A stretch of 45,579 nt of DNA, from the NCBI GenBank assembly GCA_028141885.1, contig JAOIQU010000009.1:1-45579 (forward strand). Reading direction: 5' to 3'. A program made the translations under genes and the position numbers. The DNA is from Flavobacteriales bacterium. Its GTDB lineage: Bacteria; Bacteroidota; Bacteroidia; Flavobacteriales; UA16. Shown here piece by piece: positions 24,693-33,645 of this stretch; position 1 is the stretch's first letter; every line of letters begins with the position of its first letter. The notes below the pieces were generated by a model. The model searched no databases, was not told the origin of the DNA, and worked only from the letters and a program-made list of their open reading frames with translations.

Positions 24693-25552
24693 GAACCCGG
24701 GGCGGTGGCATTTGGCTCGTGAGAGGGCTGGGTGCATATGTCTTGTTGCAATTCGGTTGGTGGGCTTACCTCCTTTCTGTATCTGGGGGAGAGGGAGCGA
24801 AATGGATGGTTCTCGGAGAGGGGACGGTGTTTGCCACGCTTCTCATTTTGGGCTTGGTGCGATTGGAGCGAAGCGTCCGCAAGGAGCGAGAGCGCATTGC
24901 CCGTGAGCGAAATCTGTTGCTCGGGGTCACGCATGAGTTGAAGACGCCGCTCGCCAGCGTGCAGTTGGGTTTGGATTCCCTCCGAAGGTTGAACCTCGAG
25001 GAAAAAGACAAAAGCCAGGTTTTGAGCAACATGCAGGAAGGCGTTCACGATTTGGGCAACCTTGTCGACGACATGCTTGTGGCGACCCGGGCGCAGAGGA
25101 AAGAATCCATGCAGCTCGTAGCGTTTTCCTGGTTGGAGATGGTCCATGAGGCGCTTTCGCGGATGGGGGAAGCCCAACGACAGCGAATCGAAGTGTTCGC
25201 CGGTGACAAGGCGTCCATGGAGGTGACAGGAGACAAGGCGCTTTGGAGTCTGGCCACGTCCAACCTCGTGGAAAATGCGCTCAAGTACAGCGAGGGAAAG
25301 GTCGCAGTTCATGCGTTTGGAAAAGCCGGTTCCGCGGCCATCGAGGTACGCGACGAGGGCCAAGGCATTCCTCCGGAGCAGCGAATGGAAGCGTTGGAAC
25401 CATTCATGCGACTCAGCGAAGAGGGTCAAGGAACGGGATTGGGACTTCATTTGGTTTCGCAAACGGCCGAGCTTCACGGGGCTTCACTAGAGATGGAAGA
25501 CCTCGAGCCGTCCGGGTTTGCGGTGCGCTTGGTTTGGCCCCAAGGGCGTTGA
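24647..25552 (+). CDS. Sensor histidine kinase lacking a sensor domain
   Basis: The protein has 301 residues from ATG 24647; a GTG at 24719 is an alternative start that avoids the overlap. Two membrane helices (about residues 26-46 and 53-72) are joined by a very short loop, so no periplasmic sensor is present. A short linker leads to the phospho-acceptor His96 in THELKTPLASVQLGLDSL. The ATPase domain has the N box NLVENALKYS (206-215), G1 DEGQGIP (236-242) and G2 GTGLGL (262-267). No response regulator gene is adjacent. Linked by overlap to the small secreted protein before it, and followed 21 nt later by gpmI with its own promoter. Kinase function is secure; stimulus and partner are unknown. 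Confidence 0.88.
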   Translation: MARENRGRAQFPETIRTRGGGIWLVRGLGAYVLLQFGWWAYLLSVSGGEGAKWMVLGEGTVFATLLILGLVRLERSVRKERERIARERNLLLGVTHELKTPLASVQLGLDSLRRLNLEEKDKSQVLSNMQEGVHDLGNLVDDMLVATRAQRKESMQLVAFSWLEMVHEALSRMGEAQRQRIEVFAGDKASMEVTGDKALWSLATSNLVENALKYSEGKVAVHAFGKAGSAAIEVRDEGQGIPPEQRMEALEPFMRLSEEGQGTGLGLHLVSQTAELHGASLEMEDLEPSGFAVRLVWPQGR

Positions 25553-25561
25553 ACCAAGTGC

Positions 25562-25569
25562 TACCTTTG
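25562..25569 (+). promoter_or_regulatory. -7 box of gpmI
   Basis: TACCTTTG is a perfect match and ends 4 nt before the GTG start at 25574. By the tRNA-Val calibration the mRNA would begin at or within a few bases of the start codon, which suggests a leaderless GTG message. Confidence 0.6.
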
Positions 25570-25573
25570 CCGC

Positions 25574-27073
25574 GTGAAAACCGCACTCATCATTTTGGAC
25601 GGTTGGGGCCTCGGCAATGCCGACGGCAACAACGCCATTTCCGTGGCCAAGACGCCATATGTGGATCAACTCAATGCGCATACGCCGCATGCCACCCTTC
25701 GGACCGATGGAGAGTATGTGGGCCTCCCTGAAGGCCAAATGGGCAACAGCGAAGTGGGTCACATGAACATCGGCGCAGGTCGCGTGGTCTACCAAGACTT
25801 GCTTCGCATCGACCGCGCGGTGGCCGACGGAAGCTTTGCCACCGAACCAACGTTGCAGGAAGCCCTGAGCCAGGCAAAGAAGCCTGGAGTCCGACTTCAT
25901 TTGATGGGGCTCGTCTCACGTGGCGGGGTGCACAGCCAGCAGGCTCACCTTCACGCGCTTGTAGATGCTTCGGAAGCTGCCGGCGTGACCGACTGTGTGA
26001 TTCACGCGTTCACGGATGGTCGCGACACGGCGCCTCAGATGGGTACGACGTACTTGGGAGACCTGGAACGTCATTTGGAGGGCAAACAAGCCCAAATCGC
26101 TTCAGTCCACGGCCGGTACTTTGCCATGGATCGAGACAAGCGCTGGGAACGTGTGGCTCGCACCTACGAGGCCCTCCTCGGACAGTGCAATGCGTCCTAC
26201 GCTTCGGCCATTGAAGGTGTGCAGGCACATTACGATCGCGGGGTGACCGACGAATTTGTAGAGCCGTTTTTGGTGAAAGGCATAGACGGACGCATCCGGC
26301 CCGGAGACGTGGTGTTGTGCTTCAATTTTCGCACCGACCGCTGCCGGGAAATCACACAGGCTCTGACCCAGGAGGCTTTCCCCGAGCATGGCATGGAGCC
26401 TTTGGACTTGCACTACGTCACCATGACCAATTACGACGAGGGGTTTCGGGGCGTGCAAGTGTTGTACGACAAGCCCAACCTGACCAACACCCTCGGAGAG
26501 GTGGTCAGTGCTGAAGGAAGAACGCAGCTCCGCATGGCAGAAACGGAGAAGTATCCGCACGTCACGTTCTTCTTCAGCGGAGGAAGAGAAGCGCCTTTTG
26601 ACGGTGAGCAGCGGGCTATGGCGGCCAGCCCCAAGGTGGCCACTTACGATTTGCAGCCTGAGATGTCGGCGCCTGACCTTGCCGACAAGGCGGTCGAGGC
26701 CTTGACAACGTGGCAGCCCGACTTGCTGTGTCTCAACTTCGCCAATCCTGACATGGTGGGTCACACTGGTGTTTTCGACGCCGTGGTCAAAGCGGTAGAG
26801 ACGACCGACGCTTGCCTCCAGCAAGTCATGGATTGTGCCAAATCACAAGGCTATGCCGTCGTGGTCATCGCAGACCACGGCAACGCGGACTTGGCCCGGA
26901 ACGAAGACGGGTCGCCACACACGGCCCACACGACCAATCCGGTGCCTGTTTGGGTGCACGGAGCCGACGTAGAAGCAGTCAACGACGGCATCCTGGCGGA
27001 CGTCGCCCCCACAGTGCTGGCCCTCATGGGCTTGCCTCAACCTGCGGAAATGACGGGGTGTTCGTTGGTCTGA
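25574..27073 (+). CDS. gpmI: 2,3-bisphosphoglycerate-independent phosphoglycerate mutase
   Basis: GpmI (499 residues) interconverts 3- and 2-phosphoglycerate in glycolysis using Mn ions. The N-terminus KTALIILDGWGLG carries the first metal-binding Asp, and the catalytic Ser is in GQMGNSEVGHMNIGAGR. The substrate-binding blocks HAFTDGRDTAPQMG and FNFRTDRCREIT are present, as are the C-terminal metal ligands FANPDMVGHTG and VVIADHGNAD. The start is GTG, fixed by the immediately upstream promoter box and by the family N-terminus. It is convergent with the choice-of-anchor L gene, with 40 nt between stops and no obvious terminator hairpin there. Confidence 0.97.
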   Translation: MKTALIILDGWGLGNADGNNAISVAKTPYVDQLNAHTPHATLRTDGEYVGLPEGQMGNSEVGHMNIGAGRVVYQDLLRIDRAVADGSFATEPTLQEALSQAKKPGVRLHLMGLVSRGGVHSQQAHLHALVDASEAAGVTDCVIHAFTDGRDTAPQMGTTYLGDLERHLEGKQAQIASVHGRYFAMDRDKRWERVARTYEALLGQCNASYASAIEGVQAHYDRGVTDEFVEPFLVKGIDGRIRPGDVVLCFNFRTDRCREITQALTQEAFPEHGMEPLDLHYVTMTNYDEGFRGVQVLYDKPNLTNTLGEVVSAEGRTQLRMAETEKYPHVTFFFSGGREAPFDGEQRAMAASPKVATYDLQPEMSAPDLADKAVEALTTWQPDLLCLNFANPDMVGHTGVFDAVVKAVETTDACLQQVMDCAKSQGYAVVVIADHGNADLARNEDGSPHTAHTTNPVPVWVHGADVEAVNDGILADVAPTVLALMGLPQPAEMTGCSLV

Positions 27074-27113
27074 ACGCGTAAGGTTGGGAATTGAACGGTC
27101 CTCTCGGAGTCCA

Positions 27114-29273
27114 TCACTCTTGTCGGAACAAGGTCAACTGTCCGGCGTCTTTGAATCCGTCGGACCTGATCAGGACCCATTGGTACACGCCTGCTGGTGC
27201 AGGAGTTCCGTTGTTATAGTCCCCTGACCAAACGAGCTCGAACTCGTCGTTGCTGGTCGTTTCATCCTTGAATACCGCCACCCCATATCGGTTGAATACG
27301 GTCAATTGGGAGCCTTGGAACCCGTCGAGACCACGGATGCGAAAGCTGTTGTTGCCTCCAGGGCCAAAGCCGTCAGGTGTGAACACGTTGGGGACCACGC
27401 AGTCTCGCACCGTGATTTGGGCTTCCGTTTCGTAGCCGCAGGTGTCGACCATCACCAGATTTCCCACCCAGCGTTCGGTGACCAAATTGGCTGAAACGTT
27501 GTTCAACGTCCAATGATCCCCTGTTGGCGTGGCGCTGACTTTGATTTGTGCCGAAGAGACGTTCCCACTGACCAAAGACTGGCCGTTGTACAGCACGTCT
27601 TGGACTGGAATGCTTGGGTTGAACATGGGAAATTCCTGGTTGTCTCCGCCACAAATTTCCGTGGGCGAAATGACCGGATGTTCAATGACCTGGGTGAACT
27701 CATGCCAGTCCTGACACTGGTCCTGAACACGCAACACGATGTTGTGCGTGGGAATCAGCTTGCCCTCCTCGTCGGTCATGTCAAAGATGCTGTCCAAGCT
27801 CAGTCCTGAGGGCCAAGATGCCGTGTCCAAAGGGTTGTACGGAAGGTTGGCGCCGTCCCATTGGAAATTGAACGGTCCATATCCAGTGATTGAGCTGTAG
27901 CCCAGAGCTTGCGTTCCATCGGCGCTCAAGCATCCGGGGTCTGTGGTGAGGGCATTGACTGGCACAGGGTCCAAAATGGCAACCCGAGAGGAGGTCACGA
28001 CCAGCTCTCCACATCCGTTGACGTATTCAAAGAAAATTTCAACGTATTCCACCCCTTCCGGCAATCCGTCATCCGACACGCCAAGGGTGACTTCGCTTTC
28101 CGTTTGGCCGGGATTCATGATGACTTGGTTGAAGGCCTCGTCAAAATCGGCACCCAAAAACGCCGAACCCCCCAAGCCCAAAAACAACGTGTCCAGCAAA
28201 TCGGCTTCCACATCGGGACGTTGGACCGTGAATTGGGCGTCGTTGCATCCTTCAATCACCACTGCGTCAATCTGCATCAATTCACCGTCCACTTCCACAG
28301 ATTGGTTGGGGTTCATCGCCCAGACCTCGTATGGGAAAGACTCACCGTTGGGGTAGGAGAAGACTTCAGGCAAGCCAACGGCGTCGTCGTATTGAACGAC
28401 ACTTTCCAATCCGGAAGCGGCCAAGGGGACGGCGCTGGCGTTCAGGTTCAACCCGCTCGACGTGAACGAGCCCGCTTCAAGGACCACAATCGACTCGAGG
28501 TAATCGTCCGAACCGTCGGCGATGGCCAGTTTGATGTGGTAAGTCTCACCACACTGTACCGCCGCATTTGCGGTGAACGTTGTGGTGTACCCATTGATGC
28601 AAATGCCGTCTTGGTTTTGGTTGTCGATGTAATATTGGCTGTTGGTTTGGTCGTTGACTGAGCTGATTGTGATGGGAAGGACAGGGTCCGAATCAGGAAC
28701 TTGGGCAATGTTGATGGCTCCGTCTGGAAACGCCGCGGGAGCGGCATAAGGACCGGTGATGCCGGGACCGCTCAAGAAGAAGGCGAAAATGTCGTTGTAT
28801 TGTGTGTTGACGAAGCCGAGGTATTCATCCGAGCCGAACACGTAGTTGAATGAGATGCTGTCACCACCAGCTTCAAAATCAAATTCCAAGACACATCCAT
28901 CCTGCACAGACCCTACCGTGAATCCTTGTCCAATCAATGGAGGGACAGAGTTGGCCACGTCCACCAAATCGAGATCATTGAACCCACCTCCCAATCCTGT
29001 GGGATTGGCGTCGGGCTGACAGTCAGAAAGTCTGTTGGGATCCCCACAACTCAGCACGAGGCCCTCGGAAACACTGAAGTTGCCCGATTCGTCGGTCATC
29101 TTGGCCAACTGGATGGGCTCTCCGATGAAGGTGATGTTGGAGGCCGAGACGCCGTCGCCGAGGAGGACGTCGTTGACGTACTCTTCTACGGTGAAGGCTT
29201 GGTCGATTGTGACTTGGGCAACCAGAGAGATGCAACCGAGGAATGCCAGCAAAAAGGAGGTGATGTGCTTCAT
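27114..29273 (-). CDS. Secreted choice-of-anchor L protein with CHU_C-type T9SS sorting domain
   Basis: The 719-residue protein begins with a signal peptide (MKHITSFLLAFLGCISLVAQ). A choice-of-anchor L domain occupies about residues 25-275: VEEYVNDVLLGDGVSASNITF, LSCGDPNRL and FNYVFGSDEYLGFVNTQYNDIFAFFLSGPG (in two blocks) are typical. Ig-like beta regions follow. The last 90 residues, VPNVFTPDGFGPGGNNSFRIRG to GVYQWVLIRSDGFKDAGQLTL, are a gliding motility-associated C-terminal (CHU_C, type B) sorting domain. It is thus a probable cargo of the type IX system whose PorU and PorV are encoded at the left of the window. A perfect TAGGTTTG promoter box lies 20 nt upstream. Binding target unknown. 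Confidence 0.9.
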   Translation of the reverse strand: MKHITSFLLAFLGCISLVAQVTIDQAFTVEEYVNDVLLGDGVSASNITFIGEPIQLAKMTDESGNFSVSEGLVLSCGDPNRLSDCQPDANPTGLGGGFNDLDLVDVANSVPPLIGQGFTVGSVQDGCVLEFDFEAGGDSISFNYVFGSDEYLGFVNTQYNDIFAFFLSGPGITGPYAAPAAFPDGAINIAQVPDSDPVLPITISSVNDQTNSQYYIDNQNQDGICINGYTTTFTANAAVQCGETYHIKLAIADGSDDYLESIVVLEAGSFTSSGLNLNASAVPLAASGLESVVQYDDAVGLPEVFSYPNGESFPYEVWAMNPNQSVEVDGELMQIDAVVIEGCNDAQFTVQRPDVEADLLDTLFLGLGGSAFLGADFDEAFNQVIMNPGQTESEVTLGVSDDGLPEGVEYVEIFFEYVNGCGELVVTSSRVAILDPVPVNALTTDPGCLSADGTQALGYSSITGYGPFNFQWDGANLPYNPLDTASWPSGLSLDSIFDMTDEEGKLIPTHNIVLRVQDQCQDWHEFTQVIEHPVISPTEICGGDNQEFPMFNPSIPVQDVLYNGQSLVSGNVSSAQIKVSATPTGDHWTLNNVSANLVTERWVGNLVMVDTCGYETEAQITVRDCVVPNVFTPDGFGPGGNNSFRIRGLDGFQGSQLTVFNRYGVAVFKDETTSNDEFELVWSGDYNNGTPAPAGVYQWVLIRSDGFKDAGQLTLFRQE

Positions 29274-29293
29274 GGGAGAGGTCGTCTGAAATC

Positions 29294-29301
29294 CAAACCT
29301 A
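29294..29301 (-). promoter_or_regulatory. -7 box of the choice-of-anchor L gene
   Basis: TAGGTTTG on the minus strand matches TAnnTTTG perfectly, 20 nt upstream of the ATG at 29273. Identical to the lpxC/fabZ box. Confidence 0.55.
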
Positions 29302-29337
29302 CAAAGGAGGAAAAGGGTTGTTTGGGTTGGGACGGCC

Positions 29338-29345
29338 TAACTTCG
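29338..29345 (+). promoter_or_regulatory. -7 box of the ABC ATPase gene at 29350
   Basis: TAACTTCG ends 4 nt before the ATG at 29350. One mismatch to TAnnTTTG. Confidence 0.45.
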
Positions 29346-29349
29346 CACC

Positions 29350-30042
29350 ATGGGTGGTGAACAACCTTTGATTCGGGCTCGAGCGCTTCGCAAAACGTAT
29401 CACGTTGGCGATCAAGTGGTCCATGCCTTGGATGGGTTGGATCTGGACATCGGCACCAACGAATACGTAGCCCTTATGGGGCCTTCCGGCTCGGGCAAGT
29501 CCACCCTGATGAACATGTTGGGCTGTTTGGACAGCCCGACCTCCGGAACGTACGCCCTCAATGGACACGACGTCAGTCGTCTTGAGGACGACGCCTTGGC
29601 GGACATTCGGAACCGGGAGATTGGGTTTGTGTTCCAGACATTCAACTTGTTGCCGCGGTACACCGCCCTTGAAAATGTCGCGTTGCCCATGGTGTATGCC
29701 GGCTTTTCCAAAGCTGAAAGAATCAGCCGTGCCGAGGAAGTGCTGCATCAGGTGGGCCTGGGAGACCGCATGGATCACCGTCCCAATGAACTCAGTGGGG
29801 GACAGCGCCAAAGGGTGGCTGTGGGAAGGGCGCTTGTTATGCGTCCGAGCATCATTTTGGCAGACGAGCCCACGGGAAACCTCGATTCTGCGACCTCGGA
29901 AGAGGTCATGGAGCTGTTTGGAGACATCCAAAAGGCGGGCAACACCGTGATTTTGGTGACCCACGAAGAAGACATCGCGGCCTATGCCCACCGAGTTGTT
30001 CGGCTTCGCGATGGTCGCGTGGAGTCGGACGTGCGGGGCTGA
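29350..30042 (+). CDS. ABC transporter ATP-binding protein (LolD/MacB-like)
   Basis: The 230-residue ATPase has the Walker [19 protein letters not shown], the signature [15 protein letters not shown] and Walker [21 protein letters not shown], with the final switch His in [13 protein letters not shown]. The [14 protein letters not shown] start and length place it in the MacB/LolD/FtsE group, which power substrate extrusion or lipoprotein release rather than import. No permease gene is adjacent, so the partner must be elsewhere. asnS follows after 83 nt with its own possible promoter. Confidence 0.9.
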   Translation: MGGEQPLIRARALRKTYHVGDQVVHALDGLDLDIGTNEYVALMGPSGSGKSTLMNMLGCLDSPTSGTYALNGHDVSRLEDDALADIRNREIGFVFQTFNLLPRYTALENVALPMVYAGFSKAERISRAEEVLHQVGLGDRMDHRPNELSGGQRQRVAVGRALVMRPSIILADEPTGNLDSATSEEVMELFGDIQKAGNTVILVTHEEDIAAYAHRVVRLRDGRVESDVRG

Positions 30043-30082
30043 TTTTCCCACCTCGACAGAGTCGTAGCCGGGCTCCCTGTCT

Positions 30083-30090
30083 TTACTTTG
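30083..30090 (+). promoter_or_regulatory. Possible -7 box of asnS
   Basis: TTACTTTG (one mismatch) lies 35 nt before the ATG at 30126. The leader carries GAGGAGGAG about 13 nt upstream of the start, one of the few clear Shine-Dalgarno-like stretches in the window. Confidence 0.35.
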
Positions 30091-30125
30091 TACTGGGACC
30101 CTCTGAGGAGGAGAAATCCATCGAC

Positions 30126-31574
30126 ATGACTGACCTTGAGACTTCTGCGCGCACGCGCATCGCACTTTTGTTGGACGCCTCTTTGGTGGGCCAAACCATC
30201 CGCGTCTGCGGTTGGGTTCGCACCTTTCGCAACGACCGGTTTTTGGCCATCAACGACGGATCGACATTGCAGAATCTGCAGCTCGTCGTTGACAAAGAAA
30301 CCACTTCGGAAGAGGTGCTGAAACAACTTCATACCGGCGCGTCTGTGGAAGCGGTTGGGAAACTCGTGGAGAGTCAGGGTGGAGGACAGGCTACTGAATT
30401 GCAGGTGGAAAGCCTGAACGTCCTAGGTGGAGCCGACCCCGAGACATTCCCCATCCAAATGAAGCGTCACAGCCTTGATTTCCTCCGGGAAAAGGCCCAT
30501 TTGCGCTTCCGCACCAACACCTTCGGTGCGGTGTTCAGGGTCCGCCACGCATTGCAGTACGCGGTGCACACGTTCTTCCACGAGCGCGGGTTCTACCAAT
30601 TGCACACCCCAATCATCACGGGCAGCGATGCCGAAGGGGCTGGCGAAATGTTTCGGGTGACGACCATGGATTTGGACAACCCGCCGCGTACCGAGGACGG
30701 CGCAGTGGACGTGAGCCAGGACTTCTTTGGGAAGGAATCGAACTTGACGGTCAGTGGACAGCTGGAGGCTGAACTTGGGGCCATGGCCTTGGGGCAGGTG
30801 TACACGTTTGGTCCCACCTTCAGGGCCGAAAACAGCAATACGTCTCGACATCTTGCTGAGTTTTGGATGATCGAGCCGGAGATCGCGTTCGCCGATTTGA
30901 AAGACGACATGGCCTTGGCTGAGGACTGCCTGAAATTTGTGTTGTCCTACGCGCTTGAGCACTGCGCCGAGGATTTGGCGTTCTTGGAAAAGCGAGAGCA
31001 AGACGCCGAGAAGCAACTCCCGCAAGCGGAGCGACATCTAGCGCCGTTGACTGCGCGTTTGCAGGCGGTCGTGGACGCTCCATTCACACATTTGACGTAC
31101 ACCGAGGCCATCGATTTGTTGCGCAACTCCAAGCCCTACAAAAAGAAGAAGTTCAAATTCCCCGTCGAGTGGGGGGTGGACCTCCAAAGCGAGCACGAGC
31201 GTTGGTTGGTCGAAAAACACGTTGGAGGCCCCGTCATTGTCACGGATTACCCCGCTGGCATCAAGGCCTTCTACATGCGGGCGAATGACGACGGGAAAAC
31301 CGTGGCTGCGATGGACGTGCTTGTGCCGGGCATCGGCGAAATCATCGGCGGAAGCCAACGGGAAGAGCGCCTCGACGTGCTGAAGAAGAAGAGCGCCGAC
31401 TTCAACATTCCCGAGGACCACGTATGGTGGTATTTGGAAACGCGGAAGTTTGGAACTGCGCCGCATTGTGGGTTTGGCATGGGTTTTGAAAGGCTGGTCA
31501 TGTACGTGACGGGCATGACGAACATCCGCGATGTCATTCCTTTCCCACGAACACCCCAAAACGCAGAGTTCTAA
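30126..31574 (+). CDS. asnS: Asparaginyl-tRNA synthetase
   Basis: AsnS (482 residues) charges tRNA-Asn. It is a class II enzyme with an N-terminal OB-fold anticodon-binding domain (IRVCGWVRTFRNDRFLAINDGST). Motif 2 is GPTFRAENSNTSRHLAEFWMIEPE (in two blocks), and motif 3 is GCGFGMGFERL-like: GFGMGFERLVMYVTGMTNIRDVIPFPRTP. The end NAEF is the family C-terminus. The presence of AsnRS-type PEIAFADL and FYMRANDDGKTVAAMDVLVP argues for Asn rather than Asp. rpoN follows after 5 nt, so both are probably one transcript. Confidence 0.97.
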   Translation: MTDLETSARTRIALLLDASLVGQTIRVCGWVRTFRNDRFLAINDGSTLQNLQLVVDKETTSEEVLKQLHTGASVEAVGKLVESQGGGQATELQVESLNVLGGADPETFPIQMKRHSLDFLREKAHLRFRTNTFGAVFRVRHALQYAVHTFFHERGFYQLHTPIITGSDAEGAGEMFRVTTMDLDNPPRTEDGAVDVSQDFFGKESNLTVSGQLEAELGAMALGQVYTFGPTFRAENSNTSRHLAEFWMIEPEIAFADLKDDMALAEDCLKFVLSYALEHCAEDLAFLEKREQDAEKQLPQAERHLAPLTARLQAVVDAPFTHLTYTEAIDLLRNSKPYKKKKFKFPVEWGVDLQSEHERWLVEKHVGGPVIVTDYPAGIKAFYMRANDDGKTVAAMDVLVPGIGEIIGGSQREERLDVLKKKSADFNIPEDHVWWYLETRKFGTAPHCGFGMGFERLVMYVTGMTNIRDVIPFPRTPQNAEF

Positions 31575-31579
31575 CCCGC

Positions 31580-33043
31580 ATGCTCAAACAAAGCCTCCAA
31601 CAAAAGCTTCTTCAGAAGCTGTCACCTCAGCAGATTCAGCTCATGAAGCTGCTTCAGGTGCCTACGTTGGAGCTGGAGGCGCGAATCAAGCAGGAGCTGG
31701 AAGTGAATCCTGCGCTGGAGGAAGGTGCCGAGAAGGACGATTCTCAAGATGAGTTTGACTTGCAAGAGCAGGAAACTTCGGACGCGTTGGAGGAATTTGA
31801 TTTTGACGAATACCTCGACGACGAAACCCCGGATTACCAATTGAGTGTCCGCAATCACGGCGCGGACGTTGAAGATCGAGACATTCCCTTGGGCAGTGGC
31901 GCCTCCTTCAGGGAACTGCTCGAAGAGCAATTGGGCTTGCTTGACTTGACCTTGGAGGCCCGCGCGTTGGCCGAGCACCTGATTGGCCATTTGGATGACG
32001 ACGGTTACTTGCGGAGGGACTTGGAGAGCATTGTGAACGATTTGGCCTTCACCCAAGGCATCGACGTGCCTCAATCTCAATTGGAAGATGCCTTGACGGT
32101 GGTGCAAACCCTCGATCCAGCAGGTGTTGGCGCCAGGAACCTTCAGGAGTGCTTGCAGTTACAGGTGGCGAGAAAGCGTGAAGACAAGGCGGCCGACGAT
32201 CCCAGGCAAGTGGCTTTGGCGAGGGCGGCTTCACTTTTGGCCGACCACTACGATGCGTTCACGAAAAAGCATTTTGACAAGCTTCAAACGGCCTTGGACG
32301 TGGATGAAGACGCCTTGCGCGAGGCTCTTGACGAACTGACCAGGCTCAACCCCAAACCCGGAAACGCGGGCAGTGAGTCTTCGCGGGTCGTGCATCACGT
32401 CATTCCAGATTTCCTGTTGTCTGTGGATGGGGAGGATGTCGTGTTCCAATTGAATGGCCGCAACGCCCCGGAGTTGCGCGTGAGCCGGACGTATCGAGAA
32501 ATGATGGACACGTACGCACAAGGGGGCAAGCAGGACAAGGCCACCAAGGAGGCCCTCACGTTTGTCAAGCAGAAGGTCGATGCGGCCAAGTGGTTTGTGG
32601 ACGCCATTGTGCAGCGACAAAAGACGTTGACCCAAACCATGCAAGCCATCGTGGCCCATCAACGCGCGTACTTTCTCAGTGGGGACGAGGTGGATTTGAA
32701 GCCTATGATTTTGAAGGACATCGCCGACCGCATCGGGATGGACATCAGCACGGTGTCTCGGGTGGCGAACAGTAAGTACGTGCAAACCCCCTACGGCACG
32801 TTGTCGCTGAAATCGTTCTTTTCGGAAGGCATCACCACGGACAGTGGGGAAGAAGTTAGCTCTCGTGAAGTCAAAAAGATCCTCAAGGACGCCATCTCGG
32901 AAGAGGACAAGCGCAAGCCCCTGTCTGACGAGAAACTTGGGGTCTTGCTCAACGCGAAAGGCTACAACATCGCACGCCGCACCGTGGCCAAGTACCGAGA
33001 ACAACTGGGCATTCCCGTGGCCCGCCTCCGTAAAGAGTTGTGA
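31580..33043 (+). CDS. rpoN: RNA polymerase sigma-54 factor
   Basis: RpoN (487 residues) directs RNA polymerase to -24/-12 promoters activated by AAA+ enhancer-binding proteins. Region I is the Gln/Leu-rich LKQSLQQKLLQKLSPQQIQLMKLLQ with LELEARIKQELEVNPALEE, followed by an acidic region II. The core-binding domain includes DDDGYLRRDLE and LDPAGVGARNLQECLQLQ. The DNA-binding helix-turn-helix region (RIGMDISTVSRVANSKYVQTPYG, in blocks) leads to the RpoN box ARRTVAKYREQLGIP at the C-terminus. It is 5 nt downstream of asnS, and its stop overlaps the next start as TGATG. No enhancer-binding protein is in the window. Confidence 0.96.
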   Translation: MLKQSLQQKLLQKLSPQQIQLMKLLQVPTLELEARIKQELEVNPALEEGAEKDDSQDEFDLQEQETSDALEEFDFDEYLDDETPDYQLSVRNHGADVEDRDIPLGSGASFRELLEEQLGLLDLTLEARALAEHLIGHLDDDGYLRRDLESIVNDLAFTQGIDVPQSQLEDALTVVQTLDPAGVGARNLQECLQLQVARKREDKAADDPRQVALARAASLLADHYDAFTKKHFDKLQTALDVDEDALREALDELTRLNPKPGNAGSESSRVVHHVIPDFLLSVDGEDVVFQLNGRNAPELRVSRTYREMMDTYAQGGKQDKATKEALTFVKQKVDAAKWFVDAIVQRQKTLTQTMQAIVAHQRAYFLSGDEVDLKPMILKDIADRIGMDISTVSRVANSKYVQTPYGTLSLKSFFSEGITTDSGEEVSSREVKKILKDAISEEDKRKPLSDEKLGVLLNAKGYNIARRTVAKYREQLGIPVARLRKEL

Positions 33044-33645
33044 TGAGGGTGTTGGCCCAAACCGTTTCCGGTGTCTTGCATCCGCTGTGCATACCCTTGT
33101 TGACCCTCGGCTTGTTGATGTTCACAGATGGTTATTTGGTGCACCGGCTTGGGTTGTTTGCCTACCTCTTCGTGTTGCTTTTGATCAACACTTTGGCACC
33201 CGCGATCTCGCTGTGGCTTTTGAAACGCAGGGGGGTGATCTCGGACTTGGACATCCGCAAAAGAAGCGAACGTCCGTGGCCCTTCTTGTTGGTGCTGGCC
33301 TATTACCTGATGGCTTATGTCCTCGTAGTGCAGAGCACTGCCGTCGCTGTCCCCGTGTTTTATCAGCAGGTGTTGCTTTCGCTGGTGGTGGCCATCGCCT
33401 CGGCTTGGGTGGTTACTTGGAAGGCCAAAATCAGCATGCACATGCTCGCCCAAGGCGGCATCTTGGCCGTGTATTTGCACGTGGCGATGATGGACCACAC
33501 ATGGGACCTGAACTGGGTGTCGGTGCTGTTGCTCAGTGCAGGGCTGGTCGGTTGGAGCCGCCTGCGTTTGGGGGCGCACACTCCGGCAGAAGTCTACTCG
33601 GGTTTCGCGCTTGGGCTTCTGACCGTCTGGATCACCCTTTTTTGA
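33043..33645 (+). CDS. PAP2-like membrane protein
   Basis: This 200-residue protein has about six hydrophobic segments (for example LCIPLLTLGLLMF; LGLFAYLFVLLLINTLAPAISLWLL; PFLLVLAYYLMAYVLVV; SVLLLSAGLVGWS). The region WSRLRLGAHTPAEVYSGFALGLL matches the last two PAP2 phosphatase motifs (SRxxxxxH then D) with the final Asp replaced by Glu, and RKRSERPWPF may be the first motif (KxxxxxxRP). Members act on lipid phosphates such as undecaprenyl pyrophosphate or phosphatidate. ATG 33043 shares its A with the rpoN stop (TGATG); a GTG at 33040 is an alternative. It is convergent with galE, overlapping by 14 nt. Activity is uncertain because of the Glu. Confidence 0.8.
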   Translation: MRVLAQTVSGVLHPLCIPLLTLGLLMFTDGYLVHRLGLFAYLFVLLLINTLAPAISLWLLKRRGVISDLDIRKRSERPWPFLLVLAYYLMAYVLVVQSTAVAVPVFYQQVLLSLVVAIASAWVVTWKAKISMHMLAQGGILAVYLHVAMMDHTWDLNWVSVLLLSAGLVGWSRLRLGAHTPAEVYSGFALGLLTVWITLF

